Assembly: GCA_030770545.1 (NCBI GenBank)
Contig: CM061096.1
Location: 17,111,001-17,175,000 of the forward strand
From: Macropodus opercularis
Lineage: Eukaryota; Chordata; Actinopteri; Anabantiformes; Osphronemidae
Length of the DNA: 64,000 bases
Direction of reading: 5' to 3'
Positions within the stretch are counted from its first letter, which is position 1. Every line of letters begins with the position of its first letter. Below the pieces are notes generated by a model that saw only the letters and a program-made list of their open reading frames with translations, was not told the DNA's origin and did no database searches. The position numbers and the translations under genes are program-made. This document shows, piece by piece, positions 11,066 to 22,010 of the stretch.

Positions 11066-14000
11066 ATGTCGACACACTTCAAGAGCGGACCCGCCTTTGG
11101 TCTCTCCGCCGAGGTCAAGAGTAAGGTAGGTGGGCTCCTTACTGGACCTCCCGGACGGGTTCGGCGCTCCGTGCTGTGACTAGTTTATTAGGAACCTGTC
11201 TGTGATGCTGAAGCTTCCTGAGAAACAGTCCTTATATGGACAGAGCGCTGGCGTGAGCTGCTCGTGGGGTTCTCACAGGGAGGGAGGGGGAGCTGGTCCC
11301 GCTGGTTCTGGACTGACTATAGGAGTCCAGGTCCATGTGAAGGCAGAGGTGCTGATACACTTAACGTGTAAGTTCTGTGATGTCACTGGACCAGCACCTG
11401 GTAGCATCACTGTTCATACAGTAGAAGTACTTCACGTGTGTCACCCTGGTTCTGAAGCTTCCAGGAAGCGTCGCTGAGCTCACCGGGAGGTTTCCTGTGC
11501 AGGGCCTCTCCCCTGACTAACGTTCTGGTTCTTACTGACTCCACTGGAGCGCTGAGCTGTTGGTACCGTCTGTCTGCAGGGAAGTGAGATGTTGACGGGT
11601 CGGCCCTGTCATTCCAGCTGACGCCTGCAGGTACAGGGCCCTCAACGGCCTTTTAAGGAGTCGCCAGCTCTGAGAAGTGACCTCACTCTAAACAGTTAAC
11701 ACCCGAGTCAGGACCGACAAAACACTGTTGACAGAACCGGCTACTGGAGTCGTCCTCGTGTCCGTGAACGCCACACAGATGTGACATTCGCAGGGTCAAC
11801 ACGCTGCTGAGTTCACTGCTCAACCCACAAACACTCTGCTGCTAATGAAGCTGAGCTGTCAGTGGGTCCACTCCTGGTCCACTGACCCGGAGCTGCTGTG
11901 GCTACAACAGTCAGCTGCTCTGGATCCACACTCGTTCACTCACTCGGTCATTCTTGTAAAATCATTTTTATGAATACACCTCCTGAAGTCGGGTCTGGAA
12001 CCCAGTCTGCTCTAAACCGCAGTCAAAGGCGAATCACACATTTACTGGATCGACTGCTTAAAGACAAGTCTGGAGTGTTTCTGTTCAGCAGGTCCACTTT
12101 TCCCCGGCCCAAACGGAAACAATAGAACCTGCAGTCTGACAGCCGAGAGAAGTTTTCCTATGGGTTCTGCTGGTGGAGCCGCCCGGGTTCGGTGACCACC
12201 ACCTGATCTATCGGTTCCGTTTTGATGTGACACGAACTGTGCGTCTGTTGCAGGACCAGACTAAACACCGGTTTGCTGTGTTGCTCCTGTGAGTTCTAAC
12301 CTCACATGGACTCTGAGCCGGGCCGGACTTTAGCAGACGCTCTGTAAAAGGGCAGCTTGTGGAAAAGCAGAGAAATCTGAGCCCAGCCAATCGAGGAAGG
12401 AGAGAGACGGTCACGGGGTAGAAAGCTGTTTCTCCCAAGTTTGGTGTGATGGACTCGAAGCTCTGAGACGCGTGTTTGTGTTGGCTGCCGGGCCCAGACT
12501 GGGAAGACTTATCGGCAGAACCTTCAGGGAAAGCAGGGGAGCAGCAGAAGTCCAAGTATTAGGACGACACGCGTGAGCCAACAAGGAAACGCGTCTGACA
12601 GCGGCTGAACGTCCAGCGCCGCGTCCGCGTTGTTGACTTCATGTCTGACATAGAATCAGGTGTCGACTCAGAAATGGGTTTGAAACGTACATTTTTAATC
12701 TTGTTCGTCATTAGTGGCAGCAGATAAACAAATAGGAGCTAAATGGTCTGACCTCTAACCTCTGACCTCTGCTGGCAGCTGGCAGGGAAGTACGACCCCC
12801 AGAAGGAGGAGGAGCTGCGGCTGTGGATTCAGGACGTGACCGGCAAGAGGCTCGGGGAGAACTTCATGGAGAGCCTGAAGGACGGATCCGTGCTGTGCGA
12901 GTGAGTGGCTCCGTTCCCGCGTGTGCACGTTGTAGGTGACGGGAAGCGTCTTCACGTGTGCATCTGCTGCTTTGTAGACTCATTAACGTCCTCCAGCCTG
13001 GTTCTGTGAAGAAGATCAACCACTCCAGTCAGAACTGGCACCAGGTAAGAAGTTGGTGTATTTAGCTTCTGTGAAGTCTGGTTCAGCGGCGTCGCCACCA
13101 GAACCACTAAGACGCAGCTGTTTATTTCTAAATGAATGAGTTTATTTGCCTCCTGGACTGTTGGATTGTCTGCTAATTCCACTTCTCTTCCTGGTTCAGT
13201 TGGAAAACATTGGGAACTTTGTCCGTGCGATAACGGACTACGGCCTCAAGCCGCATGACATCTTTGAGGCCAACGACTTGTTTGAGAACGTCAACCACAC
13301 TCAGGTCCAGTGCTCGCTCATCGCTTTGGCTGGAATGGTGAGAACACACACACACACACACTCTGCCCTATTTGGACGAAGCCATCTGCCACGACAGTAA
13401 ACACCAAAACACTAATTACTTACGTCTGATTAAAACTATTTGGATTTTTTCCTCCTCTTTTTTCCGCTTTCTTTGCACCTGAAGCTTTGACCTTTTTCAT
13501 TTTTATAATCTGTATTGATTATGCACTTCCACCACTTCTTTTCTGTCTCAGGCCAAATCCAAAGGCTTCCACTCCAAGTACGATTTAGGAGTGAAGTACG
13601 CTGAGAAGCAGCAGCGCCGCTTTGCTCCAGAGAAGCTAAGGGAGGGACGCAACATCATCGGGCTGCAGGTCAGATGCGTTCTGAGCCAGGACTCTGACTG
13701 TAGGACATGCTCGCTCAGTGCTCAGCCTCATTTCTCTCATCTAGATGGGAACCAACAAGCTGGCCAGCCAGAAGGGAATGACTTCCTACGGCACGCGGCG
13801 CCATCTGTATGACGCCAAGATAGGCATGGACAACCCAGTGGACCAGTCCACCATCAGCCTGCAGATGGGAACCAACAAAGGCGCCAGTCAGGTGAGGAGG
13901 CCGATGATGCAGTCGCTCGTTTCCACGCGGACTCGGATAAAAGCTTCTAAAACAGATTCGCTGATGTGGTGAAGTTGTATATGAACACTGACGCCTGGCG

Positions 14001-14298
14001 TCCGAACCGTCCTGGTCCCTGACTGGACGTCTTGTTGTGGTTTCATCCTCAGGCTGGAATGACCGCTCCAGGGACGAGGAGACACATCTTTGACAAGAAG
14101 CTGGAGCTGGAGAACTGTGACACCACCACCATCTCGCTGCAGATGGGCACGAACAAAGTGGCCTCGCAGCAGGGCATGACCACGTACGGGCTGCCCCGCC
14201 AGGTGTACGACACCAAGTACTGCGCCAACCCCAGCGACACCTACTACAACAACGGCAGCGAGGTGGAGTTTGACGGCTACAACCAGTACTCCGATTAA
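11066..14298 (+). CDS. cnn1: calponin 1-like, actin-binding smooth-muscle regulator
   Basis: Seven exons encode 298 residues: 11066-11125, 12779-12900, 12978-13044, 13200-13337, 13552-13668, 13745-13891 and 14053-14298. The N terminus (GPAFGLSAEVKSK) is typical of calponins. A single calponin-homology domain lies at about residues 25-130, with NWHQLENIGNF and KPHDIFEANDLFEN motifs. Three calponin repeats follow, each with xxLQMGTNK and then GTRRHxxD or GLPRQVYD. The tail is short and ends in YNQYSD. Calponins bind F-actin and inhibit actomyosin ATPase. CNN1 rather than CNN2 or CNN3 is favoured for three reasons: the length (human CNN1 is 297 residues), CNN1-like segments (NHTQVQ, KLREGRNIIGLQ, GLPRQVYD), and the 19p13.2-type neighbours. 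The long acidic tail of CNN3 is absent. Adjacency to tlcd4 is the CNN3 arrangement, so a cnn3-derived identity is the main alternative. Confidence 0.9.
11230..11239. promoter_or_regulatory. cnn1: consensus CArG box (SRF site) in cnn1 intron 1
   Basis: CCTTATATGG exactly matches CC(A/T)6GG. It lies 105 bases downstream of the exon 1 donor. Smooth-muscle genes including mammalian calponin 1 are known targets of SRF/myocardin, and an intronic CArG box has been described for the mammalian gene. Function here is inferred from match and position. Confidence 0.65.
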
Positions 14299-15433
14299 AC
14301 CCGCGAGCCGCCCCCTCCTCCATCCTCTCCGCTTCTACTTCAGAAACCCGAGCACATTTGTCTTTGACGAGCTTCCAGACGGTCGTTTGACACGGACTGA
14401 CGTCATCCGTCTTTTTCTAAACACATCTAAGTCCGAGGAATGTGTTTGTCTTTCCACCAGTAAAAGAAGTGTTTACACTGAGCTTATGCCACGAGAAGAT
14501 TCTGCAGAGACCAGCTTCTGCAGCTGACATGAATTTTGTTACTGCTAAAAGTACCCAGACGCTCCGAAGGTCAGATTTTAACGACGTTTGCTATTTATAG
14601 ACGTTTGATTTTCTGCAGAGGTTTCACTTCCTGCTCTCAGCCCACACTGAACAGAAACCACTGACGGTCTTGGTGCTATACTGAACTTCGGCGCAGTCGG
14701 AACCGAGTCCACGTCGGGGCTCCGCAGTCTCCCGGACTTCACAGAAGGCCGACGCAGCTTTGTGAGCACCTGCGCTGACACAGTCGCGTTCACATCAGGC
14801 TGCTTCAGTCATAATCTGGTTTTAGGGGAGTTTTGCTTTTATAAAGTACAAGCTGGCAGAGGTGGGATCTCTTTCTGTGCTGCTGCGTCTCCTTGAACTC
14901 CGCTTCACCACCTGCAGCATCAGTGGTCACACGTGACTATGTACATTTACTCGTGCAACGTTCACAGTACATTTATAATCCGCAGTGAGTGCCTTTACTT
15001 TTCAGACTTTTGGGGAAAGTATTAAAAGTATTTTTACATTCTATTTATACAGTACAGATTATTAATGAATGGTGCCAAAAATACAGACGAGATTGTTTTG
15101 CTTTGGCTCGAATGTATTTCAGGTTGAAGGAGCAGAAGAGATTTTACACATTAAACCTGAATTTGTGAGTAAATTATGTGCATCGATTCGATTTGTGAGA
15201 AGAGGCTGAAACCCCTCGTGTTTTTAGAAGTTGCTGAATAGTTCACGTTCAGCAACAGATGCACCATCTAGAAGACGGGTTCACTGGCCGCTGAACCCAT
15301 CAAACCTGATTTACAGCTAGTTGGTAACATGTCATACGGAGTAAATGTACAGCAACCTTCACCCTGACACTCAACAACATCTTGACCTTTTTTTCTATGT
15401 GCGTTTCACCAAACATGACTTTTGTGCAATAAA
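14299..15433 (+). other. cnn1: cnn1 3' UTR with AATAAA at 15428-15433
   Basis: About 1.1 kb of non-coding sequence that becomes AT-rich toward its end leads to a canonical AATAAA at 15428. No competing gene is visible on either strand. Confidence 0.6.
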
Positions 15434-15719
15434 AACACTTAAAATGTGATTTTTGCTTTAGTTTACTTCTTCATCATTAGCTTAAAATTCACAGCCAATG
15501 TAAAATACATAAAAGTAGTGGAACAGCAAGTACATGCTTTTAAAAAACACTGGTCCAAACCACTGTGAAATTTAACTGTGAAAATTAAATTATTAATCTA
15601 CTCATCTTGGTCCAAAACAAAAGAAAGATTTCAATCTACTCTTAGGAGAAAACTCTTGGATCTGAATCGAATCTAGAAGAGGTTCTGGTCCGGAAGGGAA
15701 AAAGTACAATGCATTAAAA

Positions 15720-15869
15720 GAGAAAGTGGTTTCTCATTGGTCCGCGTCGGTCTGGAAGGGCGGGGCTTGTGGACTGCGGAAGTGGCTCATCTGGACCTTT
15801 GCTCCCCATTAACGTTGCCTCTGTTTGTTTTGGAGCTTCAGATTTCACGTGAAGCGAACCGACACCGAG
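15720..15869 (+). promoter_or_regulatory. tmem205: probable promoter and 5' UTR exon of tmem205
   Basis: An inverted CCAAT box (CATTGGTCC) near 15737 precedes a short exon-like stretch ending GACACCGAG|GTAAGA at 15869/15870. The first coding exon of tmem205 begins after the acceptor GTGCAG at 16486. A non-coding first exon is inferred. The intron carries AAGATGGCGGC at 16120-16130, a strong YY1-type motif. Confidence 0.45.
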
Positions 15870-16491
15870 GTAAGATAAGACTTCGTAGCCGAACCCGACC
15901 TAAAGCTCAGCGTTTACAGCTGCTTGGTTGTCAAACGGTAATTACGCGGTTCGCGGAGCTGATGCCTGTAAAGGAAAACGCTCAGAGACGTCATAAACTA
16001 CTTGTTCAGGTCGTTTCTGTTGAAAGTCCGTGACGCGGTCTAACGATCTGCGCGACGACATGTTGAGAAATATAAATTGACTCGTTTCCATTAAGGAGCG
16101 ATTGTGTCTGAAGTAAACAAAGATGGCGGCTTCCCACCGACCGTTAACGACGCAGAGGCGCGAGTTGTGGAAACAACACCGTCACCGGGCAGTGAAGGGG
16201 GTGAACCCGGTCCAGATGAGTGGGTGGGAATCTGACGACCGTCCGTGTGTCCTCAGAACCGGAGCAGAACCTTCACGCAGCCGCGCTGGCTGCTGAAAAC
16301 ACGTGCGTTTAGTTAAGCGCTGCTGTTTTTGCGGCTCGTGTCTGTGACGTGGAGGAGCTCGCGCTGTAACGGACTGATCTCGTCCTGACGTATCAGCTGT
16401 GCTGCACGTTGAAGCCGCACAGCTGTTTATCTGTGGTGAGTCATCAGTGAGATTGTTGCAGCGTCTGTCTCCGTGTGTCTGTGCAGTGATC

Positions 16492-17205
16492 ATGGCCACA
16501 GAGGGTGAACCCCCAGACCTGGTCAAGGTGCTGCACCTGCTGGTGCTGTCCTTCGCCTGGGGCGCCCAGGTGTGGGTGTCCTTCATCGCAGGTACGGCGG
16601 CGTGGGGCTGTTTTAAGTTCAAAGGAAAACTTGTTAACCTTCTGGCTGCTGACGTCTGCAGGGTTCGCGTTGGTGCGGCAGGTGAGTCGACACACCTTTG
16701 GCCTGGTGCAGAGTAAACTCTTCCCTGTGTACTTCCGCTGCCTGCTGGGCAGCACCGGCGCCGGCCTGGCCGTGTACGCTGCGTATCACCCCAGGGAGCT
16801 GCTGGACTGGCACGAAACGCTGCAGGTGCGACGTGGCCTCCTCTCACATCGTCGGCTTCTGTGACCACGTTCAACTCCTGACAGCGTGTTGTCGTTTTGC
16901 AGATGACGCTGTACTTGGTGGCTCTGATCATGACCGCTCTGAACTCCCAGTGGTTCGGCCCAGCGGTCACCGACACCATGCTCCAGATGAGGGAGGTGGA
17001 GAAGGAGCACGGCCTGGGGGACCAGGTGGGCCTGGGCAGCCAGAAGGAGGCGTATGCCAAACTCAGAGAGCAGGACCCCAAGTACAGAACCTACAGGAGG
17101 GCGTTCGGCCGCTACCACGGCTTGTCCAGCCTCTGCAACCTGATCGGGATCATCTGCACCACCGTGAACCTGGTCTACACAGCACTGAAGCTGTCCAGCA
17201 TCTAG
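16492..17205 (+). CDS. tmem205: transmembrane protein 205
   Basis: Three exons (16492-16591, 16662-16825, 16903-17205) give 188 residues, against 189 in human TMEM205. The start is the first ATG after a good acceptor. The protein has four hydrophobic segments: the LVLSFAWGAQVWVSF region, a second around CLLGSTGAGLAVYAAY, a third starting MTLYLVALIM, and a C-terminal one around LCNLIGIICTTVNLVY. Between them lies a charged loop with RQVSRHTFGLVQSKLFP and KYRTYRRAFGRYHGLSSL, both family hallmarks. TMEM205 is a small multi-pass membrane protein. In human cells it has been linked to cisplatin resistance and secretory-vesicle compartments; its molecular activity is not firmly known. Its position next to rab3d matches the human arrangement. 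Confidence 0.95.
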
Positions 17206-17365
17206 ACGGGGCTGGACAGAAGTCATCTCATTTACACTTTACTTGCTAATGTTGGTCTTTGCAGCCATGTGGACTCTGTGGATGCCCAGCAGGGGGCGAC
17301 ATTTGGGCACCGTTCACAGAGTTTCTGTGTGTCGTAATGAAAACGTGTCTGTGCTGTGATGGGAC

Positions 17366-17371
17366 ATTAAA
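17366..17371 (+). terminator. tmem205: polyadenylation signal ATTAAA of tmem205 (candidate)
   Basis: ATTAAA lies 160 bases after the stop codon. A second possible signal, AATAAATAAA, lies near 17680. Confidence 0.45.
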
Positions 17372-17399
17372 CTCAGCTGTTTTATTCTTACCTGACTTG

Positions 17400-18240
17400 T
17401 CGGTTCATCTTTCTGGGGTTTATGAGATCAGGGTGTTTATTTCAGTACCAGTGAGTGGAAGCAGATTGGAGAGAGGCTCAATTCAAGGAGACATGTTGCT
17501 GCAGGGCAGGGGACGCGTTGTCCCTGATCCAGATGCATCATGATGGAGCCTTGTGATGTGGGAAAGCAGACACAGGAAGCGAAAACCCAGCTTGTTGTGC
17601 TGTCACCTCGTCAGCTGTGATCCAGCGTTTTATTAGCTAAAACTAAAACTAAATCCACATGTTAACAAAAGAACAGAATAAATAAACAATGTGTTGGTTC
17701 AGTCAGAGTGAGAGGCAGCAGCTGCACATCAGGCCAGATCAGTAATCTGGTTGATCTGGTTACTCTGCGCTGGCGGCAGTAATGTGGTTACTGGGTTTAT
17801 ACAGCAGTCGCAGTTGAGGCTTATCCACACAAAGTGACGCTCCAGGAAGTGAAACCGAGGGGAAGTCTGGCTCCGGTCGCTCCATCCTGCCTCATTCCTG
17901 ATGCGCACTAGGAAGTGGCTGCAGGAGACTCGGTGGCGTTTGTGCTGTGAGCAGCTGATACTGTAGAGATGTTCAACGAACGAAGTCTGGTGTGTGGAAC
18001 GATGATTTCTTTGTTTCAGCCTTTATGACGCAAGCAAAGACAGAGTTTGAGCTTTCGTTGGTCTCTGGACTTAGGGGTTTAGAACCCAGCTCCCCCTGTC
18101 ACCGGTCCAAACAACCAGGCCCATCTTAGCCTTATTCAGTCTCTGACCTTCTTGTTGCAGCATCAAATTCTGAGTTTCCACCGGTTGCAGTCGTTGGCGG
18201 ACGCGCGTGCACTTTAGACTGAATTATCGAACTCAAACTT
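17400..18240. other. intergenic region tmem205-rab3d
   Basis: No coding exon or RNA gene was recognised. The later AATAAA near 17680 could serve a longer tmem205 transcript. Confidence 0.5.
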
Positions 18241-18249
18241 CCCGCTGAA

Positions 18250-18529
18250 CAGCGTCTCTACGACTGGATGAATATTCACGTTGAGCCTTTGGGGCGGGTG
18301 CGCGTTCTCGTGCGCGGGCACCAAGACCAACCCTCTTCTGGAGCCGTGGGCACAGACCGAGCCTCCCAGAGTCCGCATTAACTTGTGTTGTAAAGCTCCA
18401 GGTCCCGGTCGAGAACCAGCAGCGTGCGCACAGATCCGGGTCTGGAAACCCAGCTACTGGAGGCGGACGAACCCAGAGTCTGCTTCGGAGTCGACGGGAC
18501 CGAGGAGGCGCCTGCTTTCTCCCTAGAAG
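18250..18529 (+). promoter_or_regulatory. rab3d: possible 5' UTR exon/promoter of rab3d
   Basis: A GC-rich segment ends with a strong donor, CTAGAAG|GTAAGT, at 18529/18530, upstream of the rab3d coding exon. It is a plausible non-coding first exon, with an intron of about 1.25 kb to the acceptor CCAG just before the ATG at 19788. No homology argument is possible. Confidence 0.35.
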
Positions 18530-19787
18530 GTAAGTCCCGCTGTCTGCCAGAGCAAAGTTCGGCTCCGGCTCCAGGTCTCGGTTCCTGTGGGACGTTTGCT
18601 GGCTCGGCTCGTTTCCTGCTGCTCGCTGCAGCCTCGGTCCGCTTCGCTGGAGATGAAGGCAGGTGCGCGGCTGTTCCCACGACCGGTACCGGGTCCACAG
18701 CAACACGTCAAAGCTCCAAGCTGCTGCGCTTTAGTTGACACAGAAACGGTGTCGGTGTCGATTGAACATACAAACGGATTCAAACTGTAGTTTCACAGAA
18801 CCGGAGGAGGCGAAGGCACCGTTAATGAAAAACACTGGATCAAACAGAACCAACAGCTTCCGACTGTTACGACGCTCAGTTTGTGCTTTAAAGCGGAGAT
18901 GATCGTCACCTGAACCACCTGTGGGAAAACAAGACGATTCTGAATGTTGGCATTTAGGTTTGAAGTTATTGGACTTGAGTCAAGTTCGACAGAGTCGGTT
19001 GAACACAGGCTGGACGCCATCACCTCCATGAAGGAAGGTCGGGTGACGTCACTAGTAGCCTGGGGTCACCGGCTGAAAACAACACTAGGTTTCACAGTGA
19101 GCCTCTTGTGCTCCGTGGAGCTCAGAGAAGGGGGAGCGTGACGTTATTGCAGCAGAGGTTCCAGGAAGGAGCAGGATTTCAGGAGCAACGTACGCCACGG
19201 TGCGTTCAGGAGGAGGAGGCGTGGAGAGAGCAGCTTCTCGTCGTTGAGGTTGAGTGGTGGGTGTTCCACAAGGCCCGTGTTTGGGCCCATGCGTGTCCTG
19301 CTGGTACTGGGGGGGTAATGGCTGTTGCCAGCGGCTGAGTCCTGGTCTCCATGGTGACAGGAGCACAGATTCATCAGATGTTTGTCTTTGCTGCCTTGTG
19401 AGCGGCAGGTTTACTGGCTCTTGAGCGACTGGACTGAGAATATCGTGAATTAAACGAGAAGCCTCAGAACCTCAGCAGCGTATTGAGGTCAGACCGTTCG
19501 CTCCGTGTCGTTTCCCGTCTGTCTACCCCGTCGTTTGCAAGCACTAATTTAATGCTAAAGGTGCTGCGGTCATTTTCAAATTTGTGAATCCTCAGACTCT
19601 GCTCCAGTTTGGTTCTGGTAGCATGTTCCTTCAGTCTGAGCGAATCCACCGGAGCTGAAGTTGAACGTCTGTGTTTCAGAATCACATTTGTCATGAGCCC
19701 ATGAGGACGTTTGTGTCAGATGAAAATCTGTTTATCTGCGTTTCATGCTAACTTCCTGTCTGTACCTACCTCCTCCTCCATGTCCAG

Positions 19788-22010
19788 ATGGCATCCAACG
19801 ACTCACGGCTCCAGCAGCAGCCGTCCCAGAAGGACGCCGCCGACCAGAACTTTGACTACATGTTCAAGCTGCTCATCATTGGCAACAGCAGTGTTGGGAA
19901 AACCTCCTTCCTGTTCCGCTACGCCGACGACTCCTTCACCTCGGCCTTCGTCAGCACCGTGGGCATCGACTTCAAGGTGAAGACCGTCTTCCGCAACGAC
20001 AAGAGGATCAAGCTGCAGATCTGGGTGAGTGCAGTAAAGAAGGGCCCGGATGTGGTTCCATCTCTAACCCGGTCTCAGCATCGGGTCCAGACGTCCGGAG
20101 ACCAGCTTCATCAGTCGTCCAGCGTTGGCTTTACATTTCAGCTCTGTTTATTGGTGAAGCTCCCACTTACAGTTTTAGGTAGTGATGGTAAAACACAAAG
20201 CAGCTGTAGAAAGAGGGGAAAGCTTCAACCTTCAGGCCCCGTGAAGCCGCCGTGGCCCCGCCCACATCAGCCGGAGGAGGCTTAACATCTGGGATGTTCC
20301 ACTAATGGCTGGCTAAATATTGAACATGTTGACTAATTCACGGTGAGCGTGGTTGGTTCACAGATCCACACGGAGCCAGGTGAGGATGCCCCCCCTTCGT
20401 CTGGGTCGGTGCCACTCACTGTGGGGGCATTTCTCACAGGGTGTTGTACTTACAGACGTTTCAGCCCTGAGGGCCTCTGCTTTGGTCGTCTCCTTAACTG
20501 TCTGCTGCGTCTTCTCGGCCTATAAATCTCGTTAATCTGCATGTTGACGCTGTTCAAACAGATGATTCATTTGAGCCCACACGCACACAAAGCAGCGAAC
20601 ACACCAAAGCACACACAGCCGTCAGACTGAGGCTGCAGCCGGTGCTTCCTGCTCACGTAGCACAGGAAGTTCCCTGTCAGCGTGTTTACTGGGTGCGGGG
20701 CAGCAGGGCGTTAAAGATCAGCTCGGCTCTGCAGCCTGTTCCTGACTGCGTTGACATCTCTGATCTACGCCTCCTCTCCATCATGCATGTGCACATGAGG
20801 AGGCGCCGCTGGCTGCTGTTGTAACCCTGGAGACGTCTGTTCAGACGAGCAAACTCTGGTTACCTGGACAACGCGAAGACAGCAGGGCTCGGACACGTGG
20901 GCCACGAGAGACCGGCTCGCTCGACATTTCATTAGCGGAAGCTCACGATGCTGTTGTGTTGGCGCAGAGGAACCGCCAACGGTCAGATCATCCAAACCCT
21001 AAAGATGGAAACATTTAGAAATGAAGATGTTCAGCCTTCATCAGGGGAGTTCTGCTACTGCTGGACTGGAGGACATCCTGTAGCTTGGCCACATTAGTGT
21101 GTGATGCCGTACCGCCCCCTGGTGGTGTGGTCTCAGGGTCTGTGTGATGGTGGAGACACGGTGCTGCTGAACGTTGCGTGCTTGCTTGTGATTGCAGGAC
21201 ACTGCGGGGCAGGAGCGCTACCGCACCATCACCACCGCCTACTACAGAGGAGCAATGGGCTTCCTACTCATGTACGACATCGCCAACCAGGACTCCTTCA
21301 ACGCGGTGCAAGACTGGTGAGTCAGGTATTCATGCTCTTCTCTCAACAAACAGTCTGTGGGTGAATCTGCGCTTTTGTCGTGCAGGGCGACGCAGATCAA
21401 GACGTACTCGTGGGACAACGCTCAGGTGATCCTGGTCGGGAACAAGTGTGACCTGGAGGACGACCGGCTGGTCCCCACCGAGGATGGGCAGCGGCTGGCG
21501 GAGGAGCTAGGTGACCACTGGCGACTAGCGCATCACACGTGTCCACGCAGCACGTGAAAAGGCTCCGTTTACTCACAGGGTCACGACAATGCGACCGTAC
21601 GGTAGGAAAGCCGACACCTGTAGGTCCAGAGAGATCTGTGGTAGCTTCACTAGGACGTGAGCAAAGCGCTCACTCACTTCAGATTCTCCTGAAGCTCTTC
21701 CTGCTTCTTCTTCTTCCGTGGAGCCTCTTTCACTCGTTGCTGTTGGGTCCAGACCTGAAACATCAGATGGTTTTAGAACGTTTCTCAGTCTCTATGCAAT
21801 AATAAGATGAAGTTCTCCGCAGGGTTCCAGTTCTTCGAGGCCAGCGCCAAGGACAACATCAACGTGAAGCAGGTGTTCGAGCGACTGGTGGACGTCATCT
21901 GTGACAAGATGAACGAGAGCTTGGAGGGAGACGGAGGCTTCGCGTCCAGCCACAGCAGCCTGGGCCTCAAAGAGTCTGCAGCAGACAGTCAGGGAGGATG
22001 TGGCTGCTGA
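19788..22010 (+). CDS. rab3d: Rab3D small GTPase
   Basis: Four exons (19788-20024, 21198-21316, 21386-21510, 21823-22010) encode 222 residues. All nucleotide-binding motifs are intact: P-loop GNSSVGKTS at residues 32-40, switch II DTAGQE at 80-85, NKCD at 138-141 and SAK at 168-170. The effector region FVSTVGIDFKVKT is the Rab3 signature, and the end is CGC, a double geranylgeranylation site. Rab3 proteins cycle on secretory vesicles and control regulated exocytosis; Rab3D is the isoform of exocrine and other non-neuronal secretory cells. The N-terminal segment rich in Gln, and linkage to tmem205 and epor as in human 19p13.2, favour Rab3D over Rab3A-C. The last exon begins with G completing a split codon, so the frame is secure. 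Confidence 0.94.

Noticed and set aside
16182..17081. Minus-strand open frame of 299 codons
   Set aside because: It is the antisense shadow of tmem205 exons and introns; the plus strand gives a clear known protein.
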